DNA of 64,000 nucleotides from an uncultured Pelagibacteraceae bacterium. GTDB taxonomy: Bacteria; Pseudomonadota; Alphaproteobacteria; Pelagibacterales; Pelagibacteraceae. The notes under the pieces are model-generated. The model was not told the DNA's origin and made no database searches. It saw only the letters and a list, made by a program, of their open reading frames with translations. The translations under genes and the position numbers were made by a program. The DNA is taken from the NCBI GenBank assembly GCA_902570785.1, contig CACFZK010000006.1:1-64000 (forward strand), in the 5' to 3' direction. Below are positions 55,825-64,000 of the stretch, piece by piece. The stretch's first letter is position 1. The number at the start of each line of letters is the position of its first letter.

Positions 55825-55946
55825 TGCGTGAAATAGTTTTTATATCATTGGTACTTTTTTTCTTACAAAGTTGTGGGAAAAAGGATAATCCAGAATACCA
55901 GTCAATGAAAATTAAACAAAATAACATAGTTAATTTAAAAACATGA
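55824..55946 (+). CDS. lptM: LptM-like small lipoprotein, 40 residues
   Basis: A 40-codon ORF between argH and lysA with 1-nt and 4-nt overlaps. It has a signal peptide (REIVFISLVLFFL) and a lipobox-type LQSC ending in the lipid-modified cysteine, followed by GKKDNPEYQSM. LptM (YifL) is a short lipoprotein often found between argH and lysA, which binds the LptD/LptE lipopolysaccharide translocon and aids its oxidative maturation. The assignment rests on lipobox, size and position. Only the C-terminal part is shorter than E. coli LptM (67 residues). Confidence 0.7.
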   Translation: MREIVFISLVLFFLQSCGKKDNPEYQSMKIKQNNIVNLKT

Positions 55947-57163
55947 GCTTAAATTATAAAAGTCAAAGTCTACTAATAAATAATACGTACATAAAAAAAA
56001 TTGCAAAAAACAACGCAACACCTTTTTATCTTTATTCATACGAAAAAATCAGAAATAATTTTACTAATTTTTCTAATTACTTTAAAAAAATAGACCCCCT
56101 TATATGCTTTTCAGTCAAATCAAACTCGAATGTATTTATAATATCTGAACTTGGTAAATTAGGGTCAGGTGCTGACGTGGTTTCAAAAGGCGAACTAATG
56201 AAAGCATTAAAAGCTAAAATTAAACCAAATAGAATTGTTTTTTCTGGTGTGGGAAAAACTGAAAACGAACTTTTATATGCTATTAAGAAAAAAGTTTTAT
56301 TGATAAATATTGAGTCTGAGAGCGAAGCAATATTGATTAACAAATTGTCGAAAAAACTCAATCGTATTACTAATATTGGTATTAGAATAAATCCTGGTGT
56401 GGACGCAAAAACTATGTCTAAAATCACGACTGGTAAATTAGATAGTAAATTTGGACTTATTAAATCTGATTTTTTAAGATTTTGTAAAAGCTCAAAAAAA
56501 TATAAAAATATAAAAATAAAAGCGGTTAGTGTTCATATTGGAAGTCAAATAACTTCAATAGGTCCTTATAAAAAAACTTTAGATTTTTTGATAAAAACTA
56601 TTAAATCAAGTGGAATAAACTTTGAATTTGTTGATCTGGGTGGTGGATTTGGAATTCCCTATAATAAGAAGGATAAAATAATTGATATTAAAAATTATTC
56701 CAAATTAGTTGAAGCATTTAAAAATAAATTAAACTGTAAAATAATTTTTGAACCTGGAAGATTTATAATAGGAAATACAGGAACACTTATATCAAAAGTT
56801 GTTTTTGTAAAAAAAAGTGGAAACAAATATTTTATTATTATTGATGCGGGTATGAATGATTTTATGAGACCAGCGTTATATAATGCAAAACATGAAATTA
56901 TTCCAGTTATTAAATCTAAAAAAAGAATTAATGGGAATGTTGAGTTTGTTGGACCAATATGTGAAAGCTCAGATACTTTTCTCAAATATAAAAACTTTAC
57001 ATCAGTAAACGAAGGAAGTTTGGTCGCTATAACAAACGTTGGTGCTTATGGATCTACGCTTTCCTCCAATTATAATACCAGACCTTTAGCGGCTGAAATA
57101 ATCATTAAAAAAGGTCAGGTAAAAGTGATAAGAAAAAGGCAAAAAATTTCTGAGATCATTTAA
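55943..57163 (+). CDS. lysA: Diaminopimelate decarboxylase
   Basis: A 406-residue fold-type III PLP enzyme. The Schiff-base lysine is in LICFSVKSNSNVFII near residue 57. KAVSVHIGSQI, LGGGFGIPY, EPGRFI and CESSDTF mark the substrate and PLP pocket. It makes lysine from meso-diaminopimelate. It overlaps the lipoprotein gene by 4 nt and precedes plsC by 3 nt. Confidence 0.95.
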   Translation: MSLNYKSQSLLINNTYIKKIAKNNATPFYLYSYEKIRNNFTNFSNYFKKIDPLICFSVKSNSNVFIISELGKLGSGADVVSKGELMKALKAKIKPNRIVFSGVGKTENELLYAIKKKVLLINIESESEAILINKLSKKLNRITNIGIRINPGVDAKTMSKITTGKLDSKFGLIKSDFLRFCKSSKKYKNIKIKAVSVHIGSQITSIGPYKKTLDFLIKTIKSSGINFEFVDLGGGFGIPYNKKDKIIDIKNYSKLVEAFKNKLNCKIIFEPGRFIIGNTGTLISKVVFVKKSGNKYFIIIDAGMNDFMRPALYNAKHEIIPVIKSKKRINGNVEFVGPICESSDTFLKYKNFTSVNEGSLVAITNVGAYGSTLSSNYNTRPLAAEIIIKKGQVKVIRKRQKISEII

Positions 57164-57166
57164 TAA

Positions 57167-57874
57167 ATGATATTTTTAAGGTCATTTTTTTTTAATATTT
57201 TCCTTTACTTGGGAATTGCAATCGCGTGCATTATTGCATTACCACTTTTAGCTGTAAGGGACAAGTATATGATTTGTGCTGCAAAAATTCTCTCAAATTA
57301 TATCGTATTTTTAGTTAAAATTTTTCTTGGTGTTACAATTGAATTTAGAGGTCTGGAAAATCTCAAAAAACACGAAAAATATTTTATTGCGTCAGCACAT
57401 CAATCAATGTTTGAAACTTTCGCTTTACAAACTGTTTTGCCAGGTCCAATTTTTATATTAAAGAAAGAGTTGATGAGAATACCTTTGTTTGGATGGTGTT
57501 TAAAAAAAATTGGCGCAATTGATATTGTGAGAGATACAGCAACAAAAGAAAATTTAGGTTTTTTTGATAAAATTTTAGATAAAACAACTAAGAGTAAAAG
57601 GCCATTATTAATTTTTCCACAAGGCACAAGAGTTCCTTATAAAGAACGACCTCCATTCAAAAAAGGTGTTGGAAGAATATATAATGCGATTAAATTGCCA
57701 TGTATCCCAGTGGCCTTGAATTCTGGTAAGGTTTGGCCAAAAAATAAATTTAATAAATATCCAGGTAAGATTACAATATCTTTTCTTAATCCTATAGTTT
57801 CCGGTTTGGAGAAAGAAAAATTTGTAAACAAACTTGAGACAGATATCTATGAAGAAATTGACATTATAGATTAA
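57167..57874 (+). CDS. plsC: 1-acyl-glycerol-3-phosphate acyltransferase
   Basis: A 235-residue membrane-bound acyltransferase. The catalytic motif appears as AHQSMFETFAL (HxxxxE in place of HxxxxD) near residue 77, followed by the FPQGTRVPYKERPPF block near 150 that binds the phosphate. An N-terminal hydrophobic anchor is present. It forms phosphatidic acid for phospholipid synthesis. It abuts the convergent tyrC with no spacer. Confidence 0.88.
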   Translation: MIFLRSFFFNIFLYLGIAIACIIALPLLAVRDKYMICAAKILSNYIVFLVKIFLGVTIEFRGLENLKKHEKYFIASAHQSMFETFALQTVLPGPIFILKKELMRIPLFGWCLKKIGAIDIVRDTATKENLGFFDKILDKTTKSKRPLLIFPQGTRVPYKERPPFKKGVGRIYNAIKLPCIPVALNSGKVWPKNKFNKYPGKITISFLNPIVSGLEKEKFVNKLETDIYEEIDIID

Positions 57875-58759
57875 CTATTTTCGTCCAAAATCTGGTTTGT
57901 CAGTTTCCTGGCCAGCTTTTATAATTGATTTTCTTAATTCTTTTGACTTATTAAAAATCTCAATGAGTTTTTTGCCGTCTTTATCAGCAATTACTTTTTT
58001 AAATTCATCTAAATTCTTACTAAACTTATCAATAGCCTGAATTATTAAATCGCTATTATCAATAAATATATCTCTCCACATTGTTGGTTCAGAAGCTGCT
58101 ATTCTTGTAAAATCTCTTAAACCTCCAGCACTATATTGAATAATATCTTTTTGCATTTTTGTATCGTGACCCATAACAGTTTTAACAATATTGTATGCTA
58201 TTACATGGGGTAAATGACTTGTTATAGATAAAATTTTATCGTGCTCATCAGGAGACATTATTTTTACTTTGCTGCCCATAGTTTCCCAAAAAAGCGAAAC
58301 TTTTTTAATGTCCGATTCTTTTGCATTTTTACTAGGTGTTATTATCGTCCATCTGTTTTCAAATAGATTTTCCTGACCTGCTGTAGGACCACTTTTTTCA
58401 GTTCCGGCAACTGGGTGTGATGGTATCCAGTTTACTTCGTCTAATTTAACCTCAAATCCTTTTTTGACAGAAAGCGTATCAGTTAAGATTGATCCGTTTT
58501 TAAGGCTTTCCTTTATTTCCTTGATCACCGAACCAAAACTGCTTGATGGAGTAGATATCAAAACTAAATCAGAATTTTTAACTGCTTCTGCTGAGCTTGA
58601 AACTATTTTGTCCGATAAATTATCTTTTTTTATAACCTCCATTGCAGATTTATTATTATCGAAAGTAATTATTTTTTTAATTGAACTTTTTTTCTTAAGG
58701 GCTTTAAATATTGATGAACCTATTAAACCACAACCGATTATTGTTATTTGATCAAACAT
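57875..58759 (-). CDS. tyrC: Prephenate/arogenate dehydrogenase
   Basis: A 294-residue TyrA-type enzyme. The Rossmann NAD motif is ITIIGCGLIGSSIFKAL at the N-terminus, SHPVAGTEKSGP near residue 117 and SHLPHVIAYNIVKTV near 190. It oxidatively decarboxylates prephenate or arogenate toward tyrosine. Which substrate it prefers cannot be decided. It overlaps hisC by 8 nt. Confidence 0.88.
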   Translation of the reverse strand: MFDQITIIGCGLIGSSIFKALKKKSSIKKIITFDNNKSAMEVIKKDNLSDKIVSSSAEAVKNSDLVLISTPSSSFGSVIKEIKESLKNGSILTDTLSVKKGFEVKLDEVNWIPSHPVAGTEKSGPTAGQENLFENRWTIITPSKNAKESDIKKVSLFWETMGSKVKIMSPDEHDKILSITSHLPHVIAYNIVKTVMGHDTKMQKDIIQYSAGGLRDFTRIAASEPTMWRDIFIDNSDLIIQAIDKFSKNLDEFKKVIADKDGKKLIEIFNKSKELRKSIIKAGQETDKPDFGRK

Positions 58760-59834
58760 TAAAGATTTTTTTCAAAGTTAAAATTAATTTTTTATTTTCG
58801 TAACTGTTTCCAATCGTTACTCTTAGAGAATTTTTAATATTATAAACATCCATTTGCCTGACCAAAATTCCTGAGTTTGCTAATTTATTAAATACTTGAG
58901 ATGAGTTTAGCTTTACATAATTAAAATTAAAAAGGAAAAAATTTACATTTGTTTTATTCGTTGTAATTCCTATTTGATCGGCAACTTCAAATATTTTTTC
59001 AGCCCAAAAAGTATTATGGTCGACTGCCTTTTTTAACCATTTGCTATCTTGTACGGCTTGTGTAGCCGCAAAAAGAGCAGGTCTGCTGACATTAAAAGGG
59101 GGTTTAATTTCATAAAGCTTCTTAATAATATTTTTTGAACCGTAGCCCCAACCTATTCTTAATCCTGCCAGACCATAAATTTTTGAAAAAGTTCTTGTAA
59201 CTATTACATTTTCAGATTTAGAGAACAAATCTATTCCAGATGAATAATTAGGATCATTAATATATTCATAGTAAGCATCGTCTATGACTAATAAAATATC
59301 GCTCCTTAGCTTTTTTCTTAATGTTATAATTTCAGATTTCTCCAAATACGTACCTGTTGGATTGTTTGGATTTGCTAAAAAAACGATTTTAGTTTTTTTA
59401 TTTACACAATTTAAAATTGAAGTGACCGAAGCTTTAAAATTTTCTTCCTTAGCGTATCTTACTTTAGCTCCAAACATCCTGCTGTAAATTCTGTAAATTA
59501 TAAAACTGTACTCTGGAACAATAACCTCGTCACCTTTATTTAAAAAAAGTTTACAAACTAATTCAAAAATTTGGTCCGAACCTGATCCTAGTATAATTTT
59601 TTCTCTTTTAATTTTAAATTTTTTAGCAAGAACTTTTCTAAAAAAGGTTCCGTCAGAATCTGGATATCTAACAAATCCTTTTCCTATTGAGCTATATGAT
59701 TTTACAGCCTTTGGGCTTGGTCCTAACGCCGATTCATTTGCAGATAGTTTTATTGGACTTCTTCTGCTTTTAAATAAACTCAGTCCCGCAACGTACTTCT
59801 CAGCTATTATTTTTCTCGGCTTTGGTAATTTCAT
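58752..59834 (-). CDS. hisC: Histidinol-phosphate aminotransferase
   Basis: A 360-residue aminotransferase of the HisC clade. It has LSANESALGPSPKAV at the start, NPNNPTGTYLEKSE near residue 152 and the Schiff-base Lys in RTFSKIYGLAGLRIGWG near 214. It forms histidinol phosphate and may also serve aromatic amino acid transamination, suggested by the tyrC partner (8-nt overlap). It faces metX across a roughly 200-bp leader with the SAM-II riboswitch. Confidence 0.9.
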   Translation of the reverse strand: MKLPKPRKIIAEKYVAGLSLFKSRRSPIKLSANESALGPSPKAVKSYSSIGKGFVRYPDSDGTFFRKVLAKKFKIKREKIILGSGSDQIFELVCKLFLNKGDEVIVPEYSFIIYRIYSRMFGAKVRYAKEENFKASVTSILNCVNKKTKIVFLANPNNPTGTYLEKSEIITLRKKLRSDILLVIDDAYYEYINDPNYSSGIDLFSKSENVIVTRTFSKIYGLAGLRIGWGYGSKNIIKKLYEIKPPFNVSRPALFAATQAVQDSKWLKKAVDHNTFWAEKIFEVADQIGITTNKTNVNFFLFNFNYVKLNSSQVFNKLANSGILVRQMDVYNIKNSLRVTIGNSYENKKLILTLKKIFNV

Positions 59835-59902
59835 AATATTTTAAATGTCTTATATTAAAAGCAACTTAATTTGTATAACGTAAATCAAAATATTTGAATA
59901 AA

Positions 59903-59931
59903 TTGACATGTTTGTGGCGATTTAGTATATA
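59903..59931 (+). promoter_or_regulatory. Promoter of the SAM-II/metX leader
   Basis: TTGACA at 59903-59908 and TATATA at 59926-59931, spaced 17 nt, form a near-consensus sigma-70 promoter just upstream of the riboswitch. Transcription would begin near 59938, at the 5' side of the aptamer. Confidence 0.7.
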
Positions 59932-59935
59932 TTCG

Positions 59936-59990
59936 CCTAGCGCTGATTTAACCAAATTGCGAGCGCTGAGTAAATGCAGCTAAACAGGGA
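59936..59990 (+). promoter_or_regulatory. SAM-II riboswitch
   Basis: The sequence AGCGCTGATTTAACC, then AAATTGCGAGCGCT, then GAGTAAATGCAGCTAAACAGGG matches the SAM-II consensus. P1 is formed by AGCGCT (59939-59944) with AGCGCT (59962-59967). The pseudoknot partner AGCTAAA follows. SAM-II is typical of alphaproteobacteria and binds S-adenosylmethionine to turn off methionine synthesis. It lies immediately upstream of metX and a terminator hairpin. Confidence 0.93.
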
Positions 59991-59998
59991 TTTTTTTT

Positions 59999-60023
59999 AC
60001 CCAGTTTAGCTGGGTTTTTTTTT
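59999..60023 (+). terminator. SAM-II expression-platform terminator
   Basis: The hairpin ACCCAG (59999-60004), loop TTTAG, CTGGGT (60010-60015) is followed by a run of nine T (60015-60023). It begins 9 nt after the aptamer and ends 12 nt before the metX ATG. The 5' part can alternatively pair with the aptamer's own 3' strand, giving an on/off switch. Confidence 0.85.
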
Positions 60024-60035
60024 GGTAAAAATAAA

Positions 60036-61163
60036 ATGGAAAATGTTAAAAAATTAAATATATCTAAATCTCTATTACTTGACTGTAAACAAACGGTTAA
60101 AGATTTTCCTTTGGCTTATGAGACATACGGAAAGTTAAATGAAAATAAAGACAATGCTATATTAGTGTTTCATGCTCTTACAGGTGATCAATTTGTAACC
60201 GGATTAAACCCAATAACTAAAAAGGAAGGTTGGTGGGGAACTGCTGTTGGCCCAGGTAAGGCAATAGATACCGATAAATATTTTGTGATATGTGCAAATG
60301 TAATTGGTGGGTGTATGGGTTCGTGGGGTCCTAAAGAAGTAGACAAAAAAACAAATGAACCATATGGTTTAAGTTTTCCAGTGATTACAATAAGAGATAT
60401 TGTTAGAGCCCAGGAAACACTTTTAGATTATTTGGGTGTTGAAAAACTTCTCTGTGCTACGGGCGGCTCAATGGGTGGAATGCAAACACTACAGTTTTGT
60501 GCAACATTTCCAAATAGAACATATTCAGCAATGCCAATTGCCTGTAGTACAAGTCATAGTGCACAAAATATTGCACTCAATGAATTAGCCAGACAGGCTG
60601 TGATGGCTGATCCAGTATGGGATAAAGGGAAATATATTAAAAAAAACGTTCAACCAAAAAATGGTTTAGCAGTTGCAAGAATGGTTGGTCATATAAGTTA
60701 TTTATCTGAGAAAGGTATGCAAGAAAAATTTGGTAGAAAACTTCAAGAGAGAGGTGACTATGATTTTAGTTTTAATGCAGATTTTCAAGTTGAAAGTTAT
60801 TTAAGACACCAAGGTTTTGCATTTGTAGAAAGGTTTGATGCCAATTCAATTTTATATATTACAAGAGCAATGGATTATTTTGATTTATCAAGACAATATA
60901 AAGGTGGATTAACCGAAGCATTTAAAAATCAGAAAACAAAATTTCTTGTGATATCATTTTCTTCTGATTGGCTTTATACAACTAAAGAAAATAAAGATAC
61001 AGTAATTGCTCTAAACGCAGCTGGTACGGATGTTTCTTTTGCAGAAATTAAGACTGACAAAGGTCATGACTCTTTTTTAGTAGATGAGCCAGAGTTTTTA
61101 AAAACTATTAAAGGTTTTATAGACTCAATGCATATAAAATTTAAAAATGAAAAAAGAATTTAA
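60036..61163 (+). CDS. metX: Homoserine O-acyltransferase
   Basis: A 375-residue alpha/beta hydrolase-fold acyltransferase. It has FHALTGDQFVTG near residue 45, the nucleophile in CATGGSMGGMQTLQF near 145, Asp in ISFSSDWLYTT near 310 and His in KTDKGHDSFLVDEPEF near 345. It activates homoserine with an acyl-CoA for methionine synthesis. Acetyl versus succinyl donor is not settled by motif alone. The SAM-II switch controls it. It overlaps metW by 17 nt. Confidence 0.95.
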   Translation: MENVKKLNISKSLLLDCKQTVKDFPLAYETYGKLNENKDNAILVFHALTGDQFVTGLNPITKKEGWWGTAVGPGKAIDTDKYFVICANVIGGCMGSWGPKEVDKKTNEPYGLSFPVITIRDIVRAQETLLDYLGVEKLLCATGGSMGGMQTLQFCATFPNRTYSAMPIACSTSHSAQNIALNELARQAVMADPVWDKGKYIKKNVQPKNGLAVARMVGHISYLSEKGMQEKFGRKLQERGDYDFSFNADFQVESYLRHQGFAFVERFDANSILYITRAMDYFDLSRQYKGGLTEAFKNQKTKFLVISFSSDWLYTTKENKDTVIALNAAGTDVSFAEIKTDKGHDSFLVDEPEFLKTIKGFIDSMHIKFKNEKRI

Positions 61164-61740
61164 AGTTATAGCTGAATTACTTCCAAATAACATCCGAGTA
61201 CTAGATGTTGGTTGTGGAGATGGATCTTTAATGGATCTTTTAATAAAAGAAAAAAATATAGAAGCAAGAGGATTAGAAATAAAGGAGGAGCATGTAAAAA
61301 AATGTATTTACAAAGGTCTATCTGTAATTGAAGGAAATGCAGAGACAGAACTAAATCAATTTCCTGATCAATCATTTGATTACGTTATTCTAAGTCAAAC
61401 ACTTCAAGCTTTTTATAGTCCAGAAAAAGTATTGAAAGATTTATTAAGAGTTGGAAAATGTGCAATTGTATCAATACCGAATTTTGGTTATTGGAAAGTA
61501 AGAACAAGTTTATTACTTTTTGGAAAAATGCCTGTAACAAAAACATTGCCTTATAGTTGGCATAACACACCTAATCTCCACATGTGTACAATAAAAGATA
61601 TGTATAATTTTTGCGCGGAAAAAGATATTAAAATTGATAAAATTTTGGGATTACATGGTGATAGGACTTCTCAAATTAAAAAAAATAATCTGGAGATTAA
61701 AAACCTTTTTTCAAAAATTGGGATATTTGTATTAAGTTAA
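61147..61740 (+). CDS. metW: MetW, methionine biosynthesis protein
   Basis: A 197-residue class I SAM-binding protein with VLDVGCGDGSLMDLL near residue 19, FDYVILSQTLQAFYSPEKVL near 77 and GILGLHGDRTSQIKKNN-type ending. MetW is the usual partner of MetX in proteobacteria and is needed for its activity or stability. Overlap of 17 nt with metX and 0-nt distance to gloB indicate one transcript. Confidence 0.93.
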   Translation: MKKEFKVIAELLPNNIRVLDVGCGDGSLMDLLIKEKNIEARGLEIKEEHVKKCIYKGLSVIEGNAETELNQFPDQSFDYVILSQTLQAFYSPEKVLKDLLRVGKCAIVSIPNFGYWKVRTSLLLFGKMPVTKTLPYSWHNTPNLHMCTIKDMYNFCAEKDIKIDKILGLHGDRTSQIKKNNLEIKNLFSKIGIFVLS

Positions 61741-62505
61741 ATGTTAGAGATCAAAATAATAAAATGTTTAGAAGATAATTATAGTTATTTAATTAAGGAT
61801 AAAAAAACAAATTTAGTCGCAGTGGTTGATCCTTCAGAATTTAAAACTGTAGATGAAGAAATAAATAAAAATTACAAGAAACTAGATTTTATATTAAACA
61901 CACACCATCATTTTGATCATGTTGGTGGAAATTTACAATTGAAAACAAAATATAATGCAAAAGTTGTTTGTTCAGCTTATGATCAAAATAAGGTTCCAGG
62001 TGCAGATATTAAAAAGAGGGATAACGATTATTTTATTTTTGGAGAAACTAACTTTAAGGTAATTCATGTTCCAGGTCATACCCTTGATCATATAGTTTTT
62101 TTTTCTGAAACTGATGAAGTATTATTTTCTGGAGACACTTTATTTTCACTTGGTTGTGGAAGAGTATTTGAAGGATCATATGAACAAATGTTTAACTCAT
62201 TAGAAAAAATTAAAGAGCTTCCAAAGAGTACAAAAATTTATTGCGGCCATGAATACACAAAAAATAATGCAAAATTTTGTACAAAAATCGATAAAAACAA
62301 TTTAAAACTAAAAAAAAGAGTTAAAGATGTTAAAAATAAAACTAATTTAGACGAACCGACAATTCCAATTACATTGAAAGAGGAAATTGAGACAAACACA
62401 TTTTTAAGATATGATATAAATAAAATCAAAAAAACTTTAGAATTAGATAATGCTTCAAAAGTTGAAGTTTTTAAAAAATTAAGGATTTTAAAAGATCAAT
62501 TTTAA
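61741..62505 (+). CDS. gloB: Hydroxyacylglutathione hydrolase (glyoxalase II)
   Basis: A 254-residue metallo-beta-lactamase-fold enzyme. The dinuclear metal motif is THHHFDHVGGN near residue 56, with VPGHTLDHIVF near 110, FSGDTLFSLGCGRVFEG near 130 and YCGHEYT near 168. It hydrolyses S-lactoylglutathione from methylglyoxal detoxification. It follows metW with no spacer, so may be made from the SAM-controlled transcript. Confidence 0.94.
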   Translation: MLEIKIIKCLEDNYSYLIKDKKTNLVAVVDPSEFKTVDEEINKNYKKLDFILNTHHHFDHVGGNLQLKTKYNAKVVCSAYDQNKVPGADIKKRDNDYFIFGETNFKVIHVPGHTLDHIVFFSETDEVLFSGDTLFSLGCGRVFEGSYEQMFNSLEKIKELPKSTKIYCGHEYTKNNAKFCTKIDKNNLKLKKRVKDVKNKTNLDEPTIPITLKEEIETNTFLRYDINKIKKTLELDNASKVEVFKKLRILKDQF

Positions 62506-62516
62506 CATCATTCACC

Positions 62517-62544
62517 TTGACTTGATAGGTCACAGGGTTATATT
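62517..62544 (+). promoter_or_regulatory. Promoter of rplU-rpmA
   Basis: TTGACT (62517-62522) and TATATT (62539-62544), spaced 16 nt, give a near-consensus promoter about 26 nt upstream of the rplU ATG. It follows gloB's stop by 12 nt. Confidence 0.65.
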
Positions 62545-62569
62545 GCCTTAAATTAAAAAGGTTTATTTT

Positions 62570-62995
62570 ATGTCTTTTGCAATAATAGAAACAGGTGGCA
62601 AGCAATACAAAGTATCTGCTAGTAATATTTTGAAAGTAGAAAAACTGAATATTGTTAAAGGAAAAAAAGTTGAGTTTAAAAAAGTCCTTCTTGTAAATGA
62701 TGATAAAAATACTGAGGTTGGTAATCCAACTGTTGAAGGCGCATTAGTAGAAGGTTTAGTTTTAGACAATATTAAAGATAGAAAAATTTTAGTTTTCAAA
62801 AAAAGAAGAAGACAAAACTCTAGAAAAAAATATGGGCATAGACGACATCTTTCAAAAATCCAGATCACTAAAATTTTGTCCAAAGGTGGAAAAGTAATTT
62901 CTGAGATAGAAGATAAAAAAATGAGTTTGTCAAAAGAACAAAAATCAGATAAAAAAACCGTAAAGAAAAAAGAAGTAATTAAAAAGAAGAAATAA
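62570..62995 (+). CDS. rplU: 50S ribosomal protein L21
   Basis: A 141-residue protein. The N-terminal 100 residues match L21 ([20 protein letters not shown] to [21 protein letters not shown]). A further C-terminal tail of about 40 residues, lysine-rich ([14 protein letters not shown]), is longer than in E. coli (103 residues); alphaproteobacterial L21 proteins often have such tails. It binds 23S rRNA. It is 5 nt upstream of rpmA. Confidence 0.95.
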   Translation: MSFAIIETGGKQYKVSASNILKVEKLNIVKGKKVEFKKVLLVNDDKNTEVGNPTVEGALVEGLVLDNIKDRKILVFKKRRRQNSRKKYGHRRHLSKIQITKILSKGGKVISEIEDKKMSLSKEQKSDKKTVKKKEVIKKKK

Positions 62996-63000
62996 AACAA

Positions 63001-63255
63001 ATGGCAACAAAAAAAGCAGGTGGATCATCGAAGAACGGCCGAGATAGCGCCGGTCGTCGTCTAGGCGTTAAAAGATATGGCGAACAATTAGTGAAGCCTG
63101 GAAATATAATAGTCAGACAAAGAGGCACAAAAATACATCCTGGAAATAACGTTGGCATGGGTAAAGACCATTCAATTTTTTCTCTTATTGCAGGAAAAGT
63201 TAAATTCAAAAAAACCAAGTCAAATAGAACTTTGGTTTCTGTAGTTCCCAAATAA
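63001..63255 (+). CDS. rpmA: 50S ribosomal protein L27
   Basis: An 84-residue protein starting [20 protein letters not shown] with the L27-specific [20 protein letters not shown]. Its N-terminus reaches the peptidyl transferase centre. The conserved order rplU-rpmA-obgE is complete here. There is no N-terminal cleavable extension as in Firmicutes. Confidence 0.96.
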   Translation: MATKKAGGSSKNGRDSAGRRLGVKRYGEQLVKPGNIIVRQRGTKIHPGNNVGMGKDHSIFSLIAGKVKFKKTKSNRTLVSVVPK

Positions 63256-63272
63256 ATTCAGTAGAAAAATAA

Positions 63273-64000
<728 letters not shown>

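Noticed and set aside
60016-60035. A second SAM riboswitch (SAM-V) after the SAM-II terminator, as known in tandem in marine bacteria
   Set aside because: Only about 12 nt lie between the T run and the metX ATG, too short for another aptamer.
62563-63000. A 145-codon open frame opposite rplU
   Set aside because: It is the complement of a lysine-rich ribosomal gene; phenylalanine/leucine-rich shadows are expected opposite lysine codons.

Overview
The window is a gene-dense, very AT-rich bacterial chromosome segment. Its gene content, gene order and style fit a SAR11-clade alphaproteobacterium (Pelagibacterales). The supporting signs are near-absent intergenic space, AGA-dominated arginine use, a class I lysyl-tRNA synthetase, a CobT-rpmB neighbourhood, a Suv3-like helicase / fdxA / carD operon, argH-lptM-lysA, metX-metW under a SAM-II riboswitch, and a TAXI-type TRAP transporter. 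I identified no transposase, integrase, prophage or CRISPR array. The assignment rests on recognising protein families and gene order; no database search was run.

Layout. Bases 1-8.5 kb: end of cobT, a queuosine-precursor-type transporter, rpmB, a TauE exporter, pyrD, class I lysS, trkH, and an ampG-like permease overlapping a cytoplasmic NlpC/P60 peptidase. At 8.5-8.65 kb two tiny convergent membrane-protein ORFs carry strong Shine-Dalgarno sites. Bases 8.8-10.7 kb: a PhyH-type dioxygenase overlapping a methyltransferase, with foreign-looking codon use, lying against the 3' end of tRNA-Ser(GGA). Bases 10.8-24.2 kb (mostly minus strand): sugar genes (two glycosyltransferases, galE, an epimerase) around a translation block thrS-infC-rpmI-rplT-pheS-pheT-lepA. 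Bases 24.2-30.1 kb: gltB-gltD. Bases 30.3-34.4 kb: uppP, a second epimerase, hisH behind tRNA-Arg(ACG), a thiolase and a translationally coupled 46-residue membrane protein.

Bases 34.5-40 kb: aceE-aceF (the E1 component carries its own lipoyl domain), an EamA transporter and a thioesterase. Bases 40-43.5 kb: a TAXI TRAP transporter with an internal terminator. Bases 43.6-48.9 kb: an aminotransferase, then helicase / TerB-like / fdxA / carD, ending in a bidirectional terminator shared with a 23-residue polybasic ORF. Bases 49-54.4 kb: an acyl-CoA ligase starting 4 nt after tRNA-Leu(CAA), then DedA-dsbB-coq7, an HNH nuclease, an esterase and a TlpA-like thioredoxin. Bases 54.4-59.8 kb: argH-lptM-lysA-plsC, and tyrC-hisC on the other strand. 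Bases 59.9-64 kb: SAM-II/metX/metW, gloB, rplU-rpmA and the start of obgE.

Together these are core anabolism (glutamate, arginine, lysine, histidine, tyrosine, methionine, pyrimidine), translation, envelope sugars and transport. The least explained content is a group of genes of 18-46 codons, several with unusually good ribosome-binding sites, and several unusual junctions between tRNAs and mRNAs.
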